This document shows, piece by piece, positions 24,816-32,758 of a stretch of 51,994 nucleotides of DNA. The stretch covers positions 1 to 51,994 of the forward strand of contig NZ_JAAXKY010000035.1 of the NCBI RefSeq assembly GCF_012911925.1, given 5' to 3'. The first letter of the stretch is position 1, and each line of letters opens with the position of its first letter. The notes beneath the pieces are model-generated. The model ran no database searches. It was given only the letters and a program-made list of their open reading frames with translations, and had not been told where the DNA came from. The position numbers were made by a program, and so were the translations under genes. This DNA comes from Pseudonocardia xinjiangensis. GTDB taxonomy: Bacteria > Actinomycetota > Actinomycetes > Mycobacteriales > Pseudonocardiaceae.

Positions 24816-26081
24816 ATGGAAACCGCCCGGTACCCCGAGCTCGACCACCTGGTCCGCCCCGACCGCGTGCACGGCAGCGTCTACACCGACCCCGCGCTCT
24901 TCGCCGAGGAGATGCGCAGCATCTTCGGCCGGACCTGGGTGTACGTGGCGCACGAGTCCGAGATCGCGCAGCCCGGCGACTACCGCAGCACCAGGATCGG
25001 CACCCAGCCCGTGATCGTCACCCGCGACGCGGACGGCGAGATCCACGTGCTGCTCAACCGGTGCCGCCACCGGGCGTCGCTCGTCTGCCGGGAGCGATCG
25101 GGCAACGCGACGTTCTTCCGCTGCCCGTTCCACGGCTGGACCTACCGCAACAGCGGCGAGCTGCTCGGCGTGCCCATGAACCGCCGCTACAGCCCGGAGT
25201 ACCTCGACAAGCCGGCGCTGGGCCTCACCCCCGTCGCGCGGGTCGGCTCCTACCGCGGGCTGGTGTTCGCAAGCCTGAACCCCGACGTGCCCGACCTCGT
25301 CGAACACCTCGGTGGCGTCCGCCAGTACCTCGACCGCGTCTTCCTGCACCCCGCCTTCGAGAAGACGCTCAACCTGGGCGCCGGGCGCAACGTGCACGAG
25401 TACCCGGCCAACTGGAAGCACGCCGCGGAAGGCGGGGTCGACGGCTACCACGCGATCACGCTGCACGAGACCTGGTTCAAGATCCGCGACCAGAGCCCGG
25501 ACCGCCCGCACGCGCGCCTCGGCTCCCGCGACGAGACGATCGGCTACAGCGAGGCCCACCCCGGCGGCCACGTGCTGCTCGCCCGCTGGCCCAGCGACGG
25601 CGACGTCGAGGCGTTCCGCAAGGCCTACCCGGAGTACACCTCGCGGCTGGAGTCCGAGCACGGCAGCGAGCTTCTCCGCGACTTTCTCGGCCAGTTCAAC
25701 GTCCTGATCTTCCCCAACCTGCACATCACGCTGCAGAACCTGCGCGTGATCACCCCGATCAGCCCCACCCGCACGCAGATCACGATGTCGCCGATGCTGA
25801 TCGGGGACGCTCCCGACGAGCTCAACGCCGAGCGGCTGCGCGAGTTCGAGGAGGCGTTCGCCACCGGCTCGTTCATCGCCCCCGACGACTCCGAGGCGTT
25901 CGTCTGCGTGCAGGAGGGCGTGGCCGCCGAGGTCGATCCGTGGCTGCTGCTCTCCCGCGGCCTGCACGACGAGGAGCGCCTGCCGGGCGGCGGCTACCGC
26001 GGCAAGCCGAGCGACGAGACGCCGCAACGGGGCCTCTTCCGGGAGTGGAAGCGCCTGCTGCAGGCAGGGCGCGCGGCATGA
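24816..26081 (+). CDS. Rieske non-haem iron ring-hydroxylating oxygenase, alpha subunit
   Basis: 421 residues. The Rieske 2Fe-2S site is Cys83-x-His85 and Cys103-x2-His106 (NRCRHRASLVC, FRCPFHGWTY). The mononuclear iron site is in GGVDGYHAITLHETW (bridging Asp209, His212, His217), with the third acid ligand expected near the C-terminal third. With the coupled beta subunit it would dihydroxylate an aromatic acid or related substrate, feeding ring cleavage. No ferredoxin or reductase gene is adjacent, so electron partners must come from elsewhere. ATG at 24816; the annotated upstream GTG/ATG region contains the operator rather than coding sequence. Confidence 0.93.
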   Translation: METARYPELDHLVRPDRVHGSVYTDPALFAEEMRSIFGRTWVYVAHESEIAQPGDYRSTRIGTQPVIVTRDADGEIHVLLNRCRHRASLVCRERSGNATFFRCPFHGWTYRNSGELLGVPMNRRYSPEYLDKPALGLTPVARVGSYRGLVFASLNPDVPDLVEHLGGVRQYLDRVFLHPAFEKTLNLGAGRNVHEYPANWKHAAEGGVDGYHAITLHETWFKIRDQSPDRPHARLGSRDETIGYSEAHPGGHVLLARWPSDGDVEAFRKAYPEYTSRLESEHGSELLRDFLGQFNVLIFPNLHITLQNLRVITPISPTRTQITMSPMLIGDAPDELNAERLREFEEAFATGSFIAPDDSEAFVCVQEGVAAEVDPWLLLSRGLHDEERLPGGGYRGKPSDETPQRGLFREWKRLLQAGRAA

Positions 26082-26572
26082 CCGGCGCGACGGACACCCG
26101 CGTCCTCACGCGCGGCGAGGCCGAGGACTTCCTCTACCACGAGGCCGAACTGCTCGACGGTCTCCAGCTCGACCGCTGGCTGGAGCTCTTCACCGACGAC
26201 GCCGTCTACTGGGTGCCCGCCCGGTACGACGAGGCCGACCCGCAGCGCCACGTGTCGCTGATCTACGACGACCGCGGGCGCATCGCCGAGCGCGTCTGGC
26301 GGCTGACGGTCGGGCCCGCCCACGCCCAGATCCCCCCGTCGGCCACCCGGCGGCTGGTCACGAACGTCCGGGTCGGCCCGCCGGTGGAGGACGCCGTGGT
26401 CGTGCGGTCGAACTTCGCGATCTTCGAGGTCCGCAAGGGCACCCAGCGCGCGTTCGCCGGTGAGTACGAGCACCGGCTGGTCCCGCACGGTGACGGGTGG
26501 CGGATCCGGCGGCGGACGGCGCGTCTGGTCAACTGCGAGGCGCCGATCTTCAACCTCACGTTCCTGGTCTGA
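26078..26572 (+). CDS. Aromatic-ring-hydroxylating oxygenase, beta subunit
   Basis: 164 residues of the SnoaL-like/beta-subunit fold: EAEDFLYHEAELLDGLQLDRW, LFTDDAVYWVPARYDE, HVSLIYDDRGRIAERVWRL and ARLVNCEAPIFNLTFLV. It is structural in alpha3beta3 oxygenases. Its ATG overlaps the alpha-subunit stop in ATGA, so the two are translated together. Confidence 0.93.
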   Translation: MTGATDTRVLTRGEAEDFLYHEAELLDGLQLDRWLELFTDDAVYWVPARYDEADPQRHVSLIYDDRGRIAERVWRLTVGPAHAQIPPSATRRLVTNVRVGPPVEDAVVVRSNFAIFEVRKGTQRAFAGEYEHRLVPHGDGWRIRRRTARLVNCEAPIFNLTFLV

Positions 26573-26580
26573 GCCGCGCC

Positions 26581-26787
26581 GTGACCACACCGTCTCCCCC
26601 GCCCCGGCTGGTGCTGCGCAACGAGTTCGCCACCGTCGAGGTCCTGCTCGACGAGACCGCCAACGGGCCGCGGCTGCTCGTGCGCGACCTCGAGACCGGC
26701 CGGCAGGTCCACCTCGACGCCCTGGAGGTGGAGAGCCTCACGCGGATGACCCACGACGACTTCGCCGAGCGGGTCCGCCCCGTCTGA
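26581..26787 (+). CDS. Small protein of unknown function in the oxygenase operon
   Basis: 68 residues from GTG at 26581, eight bases after the beta-subunit stop. The codons use G or C in the third position almost throughout, as expected of a real gene here. The sequence LVLRNEFATVEVLLDETANG...LLVRDLETGRQVHLDALEVESLT looks like a small all-beta protein with a short C-terminal helix; it has no cysteines, so it is not a ferredoxin. It may be an assembly or stability factor for the oxygenase; I do not recognise a family. Confidence 0.7.
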   Translation: MTTPSPPPRLVLRNEFATVEVLLDETANGPRLLVRDLETGRQVHLDALEVESLTRMTHDDFAERVRPV

Positions 26788-26819
26788 CCGCGGGAATGCA
26801 GCCACCTCACACACCTGAT

Positions 26820-26857
26820 GGCCACCGCGCACACGTCAGGACGTGTGCACGGTGGCC
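26820..26857. terminator. Long hairpin after the oxygenase operon, with an extra direct copy of one arm
   Basis: Arms of 18 bases (26820-26837 and 26840-26857) pair with a single mismatch around a two-base gap, beginning GGCCACCG and ending CGGTGGCC. The segment GTGTGCACGGTGGCC from the right arm recurs at 26862-26876. It lies 33 bases after the operon's last stop, so a terminator is the simplest reading. Confidence 0.65.
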
Positions 26858-27052
26858 TGAAGTGTGCACGGTGGCCGGAAACGGCGACGCTGCGCGAGGA
26901 ACTCTAGGCCGCCCGAGTGGGACCGTTATTCACCTTTCCGGGTGTCATTCGCCGGTCGGCGGTCGCGCGAACGAAACGTTATCCTGAGCTCATTGCCCCG
27001 GACCCGTGCAATTGTTCTGATTATTCAGGGGAATCGGCTGCGGGGAGAAACG

Positions 27053-28231
27053 GTGGTCAGGCCCGAACCGGATCGTGGACGACGGCGCGCGGTGGCCGTG
27101 CTCGTGGCGATCGGCGTGCTGATCGTCGCGGCCGGGTCGGCCGTCACCTTCCGCGGCCCGGTCGCCCCCGTCCCCGCCGCCCCACAGGTACTGCTCGCCC
27201 CGGGCGACGGGGCCACGGGCGTGGTACCCGCGGCCCCGATCCACGTCGAAGCCCGCGGCGGCACGCTGACGGACGTCACCCTCACCGCCGACGACGGCAC
27301 GTCGATCCCCGGCACGCTGTCCCGGGACGGCCGCACCTGGACGGCGTCGGCGGCCCCCGCCTACGCCACCACCTACCGCTTCGCCGGCAGCGCCACCAAC
27401 GACGGCGGGACCGTCCCGGTCACGGGCAGCTTCACCGCCGCCGATCCGGACCAGCTGGTCCGGGCCTCCACGAGCATCGGCGACGGCGCGGTGGTCGGGA
27501 TCGCCGCCCCGATCGACATCCGCTTCGACCGGCCCATCGCCGTGGCCGACCGGGCGGGCATCGAACGTCGTCTGAAGGTGCGCACGACCGTGCCGGTCGA
27601 GGGTGCGTGGGCGTGGCTGCCCGACAGCGACCGGGGCTCGCGCGTGCACTGGCGGCCGGCCACCTACTGGCCCTCCGGCACGGGGGTCACCGTCGAGGTC
27701 GGTCTCTACGGGCGTGACCTCGGGGCGGCGGGGTTCGGCGCAGCCGACCTCAGCAGCACGTTCACCATCGGCCGCTCCCAGATCGTGCGCGCCGACGTCA
27801 GGTCGCACCGGATGGTCGTCATCCGCGACGGCAAGCAGGTGGCCAACATGCCCGCCACGTTCGGGCTGGAGTCCGACCGGCGGCGGGTCACCCGCGGCGG
27901 CACGCACATCGTGATGGGCAAGTCCCCCACCGTTCTCATGTCGGCGTTCGACTACGTGGACGTCCCCATGCACTGGGCCGTCCGGATCTCCAACAACGGC
28001 GAGTTCATCCACGCCAACCCCGCGTCGAGCTACGCCCACGGCAGGCAGAACGTCACCCATGGCTGCGTGAACCTCTCCACGGCGAATGCGCGCTCCTACT
28101 ACGACTCGGTTCTCTACGGCGATCCGGTCGAGGTCATCGGAAGCTCCGTCCCGCTCTCGGCTGCGGACGGCGACATCTACGACTGGACCATTCCCTGGGA
28201 GCAGTGGAAGACCATGTCGGCGCGGCCCTGA
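27053..28231 (+). CDS. L,D-transpeptidase (YkuD) with N-terminal membrane anchor and Ig-like domains
   Basis: 392 residues from GTG at 27053 with a purine-rich GGGGAGA upstream. A membrane anchor at residues about 13-33 (AVAVLVAIGVLIVAAGSAV) precedes two Ig-like domains (residues about 45-255) and a YkuD domain ending in the catalytic signature NVTHGCVNLSTANA, with the cysteine nucleophile and the histidine and asparagine of the family. The C-terminal extension (YDWTIPWEQWKT) resembles that of mycobacterial LdtMt2. It makes 3-3 peptidoglycan cross-links in the cell wall. It is a cell-wall gene inside a catabolic region, flanked by its own upstream region. Confidence 0.92.
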   Translation: MVRPEPDRGRRRAVAVLVAIGVLIVAAGSAVTFRGPVAPVPAAPQVLLAPGDGATGVVPAAPIHVEARGGTLTDVTLTADDGTSIPGTLSRDGRTWTASAAPAYATTYRFAGSATNDGGTVPVTGSFTAADPDQLVRASTSIGDGAVVGIAAPIDIRFDRPIAVADRAGIERRLKVRTTVPVEGAWAWLPDSDRGSRVHWRPATYWPSGTGVTVEVGLYGRDLGAAGFGAADLSSTFTIGRSQIVRADVRSHRMVVIRDGKQVANMPATFGLESDRRRVTRGGTHIVMGKSPTVLMSAFDYVDVPMHWAVRISNNGEFIHANPASSYAHGRQNVTHGCVNLSTANARSYYDSVLYGDPVEVIGSSVPLSAADGDIYDWTIPWEQWKTMSARP

Positions 28232-28257
28232 TTCGACGGTTGCGGCGTTTCCCGGTG

Positions 28258-29046
28258 TCAGGCTGGACCGGTCGGGCCCTCCTGCACCGGCGCCGCCGGC
28301 ATGCCGACGGCCTCGCGCAGGCACCCCAGATAGCGCGCCTTCTCCCGGCGGTAGCGCTCGACCGGCGCCGAGATCGTGTAGCAGCCCAGCAGGATCCCGT
28401 TGCTCCAGATCGGCGCCGCGATGCAGGCGACGCCGGGTGAGAACTCCTCGACGTCGGTGGCGTAGCCGTTCCTCGCCACCAGCGCGAGCTCCCGGGCGAA
28501 GACGGCCGGATCGGTGATCGTCTTCTCGGTGACGCTCTCCAGCGGGTGCATCGCGAGGTAGCGGTCGCGGTCGGCGGCCTCGGCGAACGCGAGCAGCACC
28601 TTGCCCGACGCTCTGGCGTTGGCGGCCCCGCGGTAGCCCGGCCGCAGGTTCGTGACCTGCACGGCATGGGTCCCGGCCAGGTGCGTGAGCACCACGGGGT
28701 TCCCGCCCCGCCACGCGCTGAGGTAGGCGCTCTCGCCGGTGACCTCGGTGATCCAGCGCAGGGGTGCCAGCAGCTCGGGAGGAGGGACGGTCTGCTGCGC
28801 GTAGGCGTGGGACAGCACCTCCATCGCGAACCCGAAGCGGAACTGCTTGCGCTCGTCGCGGGTGAGGAGCTTGGCGTCGACGAGGGTGTTGAGCAGGTGG
28901 TACACCGTGGGCACCGACGTGCCGAGCTCCGTGGCCAGCCGCGCGACGGAGCGCTCGTGCTCGGGCAGCGACGCGATGAGCATGAGCAGGTGCGCCGCGC
29001 GGGACACCGACTGGATGCGGGTGCCCGTCCGGGCCTCGTCGGTCAT
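28258..29046 (-). CDS. IclR-family regulator of the large catabolic cluster
   Basis: 262 residues. Helix-turn-helix RIQSVSRAAHLLMLIA, VARLATELGTSVPTVYHLLN, followed by LLTRDERKQFRFGF; the effector domain includes ESAYLSAWRGGNPVVLTHL, ANARASGKVLLAF, NGYATDVEEFSPGVACIAAP and LLGCYTISAP. It is the last gene of the minus-strand cluster that begins at 37112, 72 bases after the SDR stop, and is the most likely regulator of that cluster, with candidate operators near 37128-37170. Convergent with the L,D-transpeptidase gene. Confidence 0.92.
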   Translation of the reverse strand: MTDEARTGTRIQSVSRAAHLLMLIASLPEHERSVARLATELGTSVPTVYHLLNTLVDAKLLTRDERKQFRFGFAMEVLSHAYAQQTVPPPELLAPLRWITEVTGESAYLSAWRGGNPVVLTHLAGTHAVQVTNLRPGYRGAANARASGKVLLAFAEAADRDRYLAMHPLESVTEKTITDPAVFARELALVARNGYATDVEEFSPGVACIAAPIWSNGILLGCYTISAPVERYRREKARYLGCLREAVGMPAAPVQEGPTGPA

Positions 29047-29118
29047 GTCGTCCTCATCTTCCGCGTCACCTGTGTCGTTGCCGGGCCATCTTCGCCTGGC
29101 CGACCGGCCTGGCCCCGG

Positions 29119-29907
29119 TCACCGGTCGGGGCTCCTGATCGAGACGCCGCCGTCCACGGGCAGGGTCACTCCCGTGACGTACCGGGCCTCGTCGGACACC
29201 AGGAACAGCGCCGCGTAGCCGACGTCCCAGCCGGTGCCCTCGACGCCCAGCGGGGAGGCGGCCCGTCTGCGGTCGCGCAGGTCCTCGTCCATCCCGGCGG
29301 CGTAGACCATCGGCGTGTAGATCGGCCCGGGCGCGATGCAGTTCACCCGGATCCCGGCGGCGGCGTGGTCGATCGCCATCGCGCGCGTCAGTGCGATGAC
29401 CGCGCCCTTCGCCGCGGTGTAGGGCGTGAGGCCGCGCGGCCGCAGCGCCGAGATCGACGACAGGTTCACGATGGACCCGCCGCCCCCCGCCGCCATCACC
29501 GGCACCACCGCGCGGCTCGCCGCCACGATCGTCCCGACATTGACCTTCATCACCACATCCCAGTCCGCCGCGGTGACGTCGAGGATCGTGCCCGGGCCCT
29601 CGATCCCCACGTTGTTGTCGAGGATGTCGATGCGGCCCCAGCGGCCGACCGCGGCGGCGGCCATCGCGGTGCAGTCGTCTTCGGCCGTGAGGTCGGCGGT
29701 GTGGGCGACCGCCTCGCCACCCTCGCGGGTGATCATCTCGACGGTGTCCCGGGCGGCGGCCTCGTCGCGGTCGACCACGAGCACGCGGGCGCCGTGGCGC
29801 GCGAACAGGACCGCCGCGGCGCGCCCCGTGCCGATCCCGGCCGCCCGCGAGCCCCCGCCCGTGACGATCGCGACCTTGCCCGCGAGCCGCCCCGCGTCGG
29901 GGTTCAC
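29119..29907 (-). CDS. Short-chain dehydrogenase/reductase
   Basis: 262 residues from GTG at 29907. The cofactor motif is an extended glycine loop (VTGGGSRAAGIGTGRAAA) and the catalytic residues are Ser in IVNLSSISAL and Tyr/Lys in YTAAKGAV; NNVG is also present. Complete and probably an NAD(P)-dependent alcohol dehydrogenase or ketoreductase. Its start overlaps the amidohydrolase stop (GTGA). The same unusual extended glycine loop occurs in the SDR at 35760-36566, so the two may be paralogues acting on related intermediates. Confidence 0.9.
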   Translation of the reverse strand: MNPDAGRLAGKVAIVTGGGSRAAGIGTGRAAAVLFARHGARVLVVDRDEAAARDTVEMITREGGEAVAHTADLTAEDDCTAMAAAAVGRWGRIDILDNNVGIEGPGTILDVTAADWDVVMKVNVGTIVAASRAVVPVMAAGGGGSIVNLSSISALRPRGLTPYTAAKGAVIALTRAMAIDHAAAGIRVNCIAPGPIYTPMVYAAGMDEDLRDRRRAASPLGVEGTGWDVGYAALFLVSDEARYVTGVTLPVDGGVSIRSPDR

Positions 29908-30809
29908 GACAGCCCCATGAGCGACGCCGCCGTGGTGCCCAGCATCTGGTCGACCTCGTCCGGGGTGACCTCGACGCCGTGCCGCTGCGCGATCTCCGGC
30001 AGCCGGCGGAACGTCTCGACCCAGGCGTGCAGCGGCATCACCGAGGAGACTCCGGGACAGTCGCTGCCGAAGACGACCCGGCCCAGGCCCACGCCGCTCT
30101 TGATCTCGCCGATGCGCCCGACGAACCGCGCCTCGTCCTCGAGCAGCAGGCCCTGCCACAACGAGAGCTCGAGGTAGAGGTTCGGCTTCCACCGGGCCAT
30201 GTCCAGCGCCAGCGGGAACCAGGCCCTCTGCCCGGCGTGCAGGATCACGAAGGTGGTGTCCGGGAAGTCGGCGGCGGGCTCGTCGAGGTGGATCGGGCTG
30301 GCGTACGTGCTGACCAGCGGCGCCGCCATCGGTCCGGTGTGCACGGCCACCGGCACCCCGCGCTCACCCGCCAGCGCGTAGAGGGGGCGGCACACCGGGT
30401 CGCTCGGGGAGTAGCCGGAGCACGGGTGCAGCTTGAGCCCGCGCGCACCCGCGTCGAGCGCGTCCCGGAAGAGCTCGACCGCCCCGGGCCGGCGCGGGTC
30501 GATTCCGAAGAACGCGATGAAGTGCTCGGGGTCCTCGCGCGCCAGGTCGGTGGCGAGCCGGTTCTCGGCCTCGATCGAGAGGTCACCCTCCCCGAGGCGC
30601 AGCCCGTAGTCGCCCAGCAGCAGGCACGACCGGTCGACGCCGGCCTTGTCCATCTCGGCGCGGATCTCGGCCGCGCGCGACCCGACGTCCTGGACGGGCG
30701 CCTCGGCGTGCTGGTGCACGCCCCCGACGAGCCCGCGGGCGGCGATCTCGCGGACCGCGGCGTACCGCTCGAAGATCGACCACAGGTGGCGGTGCAGATC
30801 GATGATCAT
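29904..30809 (-). CDS. Amidohydrolase-2 family metal-dependent hydrolase/decarboxylase
   Basis: 301 residues from ATG at 30809. TIM-barrel metal site: IDLHRHLW (HxH), GARGLKLHPCSGY, VAVHTGPMA and VVFGSDCPGV with the final aspartate. Members include 2-pyrone-4,6-dicarboxylate lactonase, ACMS decarboxylase and gamma-resorcylate decarboxylase, all in aromatic degradation, so a lactonase or decarboxylase role in this cluster is reasonable but unproved. It overlaps neighbours on both sides by four bases (ATGA and GTGA). Confidence 0.86.
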   Translation of the reverse strand: MIIDLHRHLWSIFERYAAVREIAARGLVGGVHQHAEAPVQDVGSRAAEIRAEMDKAGVDRSCLLLGDYGLRLGEGDLSIEAENRLATDLAREDPEHFIAFFGIDPRRPGAVELFRDALDAGARGLKLHPCSGYSPSDPVCRPLYALAGERGVPVAVHTGPMAAPLVSTYASPIHLDEPAADFPDTTFVILHAGQRAWFPLALDMARWKPNLYLELSLWQGLLLEDEARFVGRIGEIKSGVGLGRVVFGSDCPGVSSVMPLHAWVETFRRLPEIAQRHGVEVTPDEVDQMLGTTAASLMGLS

Positions 30810-31552
30810 CGCCGTGCTCCCTCCGGACTTGCCGGCTCCGCGGCCCACACCAGGTGTTCCCGCACGGCGGCGGCGAACTCCCGCGGCCGTTCCAGGAACG
30901 CCATGTGCGGGGTCTCCATCTCGACCAGCCGCGCGACGGGCAGCCGCGCGGCGAGGTCCGTCATGACCTCCATCGGCGTCGACACGTCGTGGAGGCCCGC
31001 GATGCAGGTGGTCGGCACGCGGATCTCCCCCAGCCGGTCGAGGACGTCGTGGGTGCCGATCGCGCGCCAGGTGTCGGCCAGCGCGCCGGCGTCCATGGTG
31101 CGCAGCCGGTCCCGCGCGTAGGCCAGCGCCGGCGCGTCCGGGTTCCGCAGCGCCGCGGGCGTGAACCAGCGGGCCATGGTGTCGTCGAGCATGCCCGCCG
31201 ACCCCCTGGCCTCGGTGGCGTCGGCGCGAGCGGTCATCACGGCCGCGTCGCCGCGCGGGGTGGTGCAGGCCAGCACCAGCGAGCGCACGCGGTCGGGGTG
31301 CGCCAGTGCAAGGTGCAGCGCGACCATCCCGCCCAGGGACGCGCCCACGACGTCGAGCGGGCCGGTGCTGTGCCCGACGATCTCGTCGGCCATGTCGGCG
31401 AGAGTGAGACCGAGGCGCGCCCTGGCCCGCTCACCGTGCCCGGGGAACGTCACGGCTCGCACCGGTGGCAGGTCCAGCCACCGGACGCAGTCGCGGTCCA
31501 GACCGACCGGATGCAGGAACAGCAGCGCGGAGCCGTCAGCGTGCTCGGCCAC
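30806..31552 (-). CDS. Alpha/beta hydrolase (enol-lactonase/esterase-like)
   Basis: 248 residues. Nucleophile elbow VVGASLGGMVALHLA, acid in IAGLHDVSTP and histidine in METPHMAFLERP; the overall pattern resembles 3-oxoadipate enol-lactonase-type hydrolases (PcaD/CatD), though the first motif FLHPVGLDRDC is variant. GTG start at 31552, one base after the DUF4286-like stop. Function in the cluster: probable ester, lactone or C-C hydrolysis. Confidence 0.87.
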   Translation of the reverse strand: MAEHADGSALLFLHPVGLDRDCVRWLDLPPVRAVTFPGHGERARARLGLTLADMADEIVGHSTGPLDVVGASLGGMVALHLALAHPDRVRSLVLACTTPRGDAAVMTARADATEARGSAGMLDDTMARWFTPAALRNPDAPALAYARDRLRTMDAGALADTWRAIGTHDVLDRLGEIRVPTTCIAGLHDVSTPMEVMTDLAARLPVARLVEMETPHMAFLERPREFAAAVREHLVWAAEPASPEGARR

Positions 31553-31553
31553 G

Positions 31554-31889
31554 TCAGGACGCCCCGCCCGGGATCGCCCGGTAGACGTTGCGCACGTAGG
31601 AGGTGAAGTGCGGGCTCACCTTCTTCGTCCACTCCGTGGGCGGCTGCATCGCCCGGTAGGCCTCGCTCTCGAGCACCTCCGGATCCTCCAGCTCGTAGAG
31701 CGCGAGGTACTTCGGCTCCCCCTCGACGCTGACGAACCGCCGCCCCGACAGGAAGCCCGGACACCCGCGCCGCTCCGGCAGGTGCTCCTCCTCGTACCAG
31801 CGGTTGAAGTCCTCCTCATGGGCAGGATCGATGTCGATCATGACGAGCAGCAGGCCGGTGCCCCGGTCGCTCGTGCCCGGTTCGCTCAT
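31554..31889 (-). CDS. Small ferredoxin-like-fold protein (DUF4286/EthD-like)
   Basis: 111 residues from ATG at 31889, preceded by AAGGAG. Pattern GLLLVMIDIDPAHEEDFNRW, YEEEHLPERRGCPGFLSGRR, KYLALYELEDPEVLESEAY is that of dimeric alpha+beta barrel proteins such as DUF4286 and EthD. These often assist or catalyse small-molecule transformations in catabolic operons; no catalytic assignment is possible. Confidence 0.8.
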   Translation of the reverse strand: MSEPGTSDRGTGLLLVMIDIDPAHEEDFNRWYEEEHLPERRGCPGFLSGRRFVSVEGEPKYLALYELEDPEVLESEAYRAMQPPTEWTKKVSPHFTSYVRNVYRAIPGGAS

Positions 31890-31941
31890 GATGTGGCTCC
31901 TTGCCAGTGCGACGCATCGATCACCGCGACCCGGGTGGCCA

Positions 31942-32715
31942 TCAGATCGACCGGTTGATGCCGCCGTCGACGACGATCGTCTGTCCCGTGACGAACCCGG
32001 CCCGCGGGGAGCACAGGAATGCGCAGAGGTCACCGATCTCCTCGGGTCTGCCCAGCCGCCGCACCGGGATGTCCTCGGCGTAGCGGCGCAGCTGCTCGGC
32101 GAGGTCGACGCCGGCGCTCGCCGCCGCCTTCCCCTGCAGCTCACGCAGCCGGTCGGTGAGGATCGGCCCGGGTGCGATGTTGTTGACCGTCACGCCGTCG
32201 GCGGCGAGGTCGTCGGCCAGTACCTTCGCGAGCACCGTGACCGACGCCCGGTTGGCCTCGGAGAGCACCAGCTGGCTGATGGGCTCCTTGGTGCCGTACC
32301 CGGTGAGGTTGACGACCCGGCCCCGCCCCGACTCCCGCAGGTGCGGCAGCGCGGCGCGGGTGAGCCGGACGGCGCTCATGAGCACCCCGTCGTGCGCCGC
32401 GTCCCACGCGCCGTCGTCGGCCTCGGTGAACCGCAGAGCAGGTGGTGGCCCGCAGTTGACGACCAGTACGTCGAGCCCGCCCAGCAGCTCGACGGTGCGC
32501 CGGACGAGCTCCTCGAGGTCGGCGGCCGAGCCGAGGTCGGCGGCCACGCTGCCGGCCGCCCCGATCTCGGCGGCCGTGGCCTCGAGCCGGCCCTGGTCGC
32601 GCGAGGAGATCACGACCCGCGCGCCTTCCGCGGCGAGGGCGGCGGCGCAGGCCCGGCCGAGCCCCTGGCTCGCGGCGGTGACCAGCGCCCTGCTGCCGGC
32701 GAGATCGAGATCCAT
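31942..32715 (-). CDS. SDR-family protein lacking the canonical YxxxK catalytic motif
   Basis: 257 residues from ATG at 32715. SDR fold is clear (ALVTAASQGLGRACAAAL, LDVLVVNCGPPP, NNIAPGPILTDRL, FVTGQTIVVDGG). At the active site, RVVNLTGYGTKEP replaces the usual serine region and LVLSEANRASV stands where YxxSK would be, so both the catalytic tyrosine and lysine are missing. A known FabG-like SDR subgroup has the same LVLSxxxRA pattern. It could use another acid/base, or be non-catalytic. Fits within the cluster, 52 bases from its downstream neighbour. Confidence 0.85.
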   Translation of the reverse strand: MDLDLAGSRALVTAASQGLGRACAAALAAEGARVVISSRDQGRLEATAAEIGAAGSVAADLGSAADLEELVRRTVELLGGLDVLVVNCGPPPALRFTEADDGAWDAAHDGVLMSAVRLTRAALPHLRESGRGRVVNLTGYGTKEPISQLVLSEANRASVTVLAKVLADDLAADGVTVNNIAPGPILTDRLRELQGKAAASAGVDLAEQLRRYAEDIPVRRLGRPEEIGDLCAFLCSPRAGFVTGQTIVVDGGINRSI

Positions 32716-32758
32716 GGGTGACGTCTTCTCCTTGGTCGGATGCGGTGAGGGGCGCCCG

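Noticed and set aside
23994..26027. 677-codon minus-strand frame across the oxygenase genes
   Set aside because: It lies opposite the Rieske alpha gene, whose metal ligands are intact, and its sequence has no recognisable domain.
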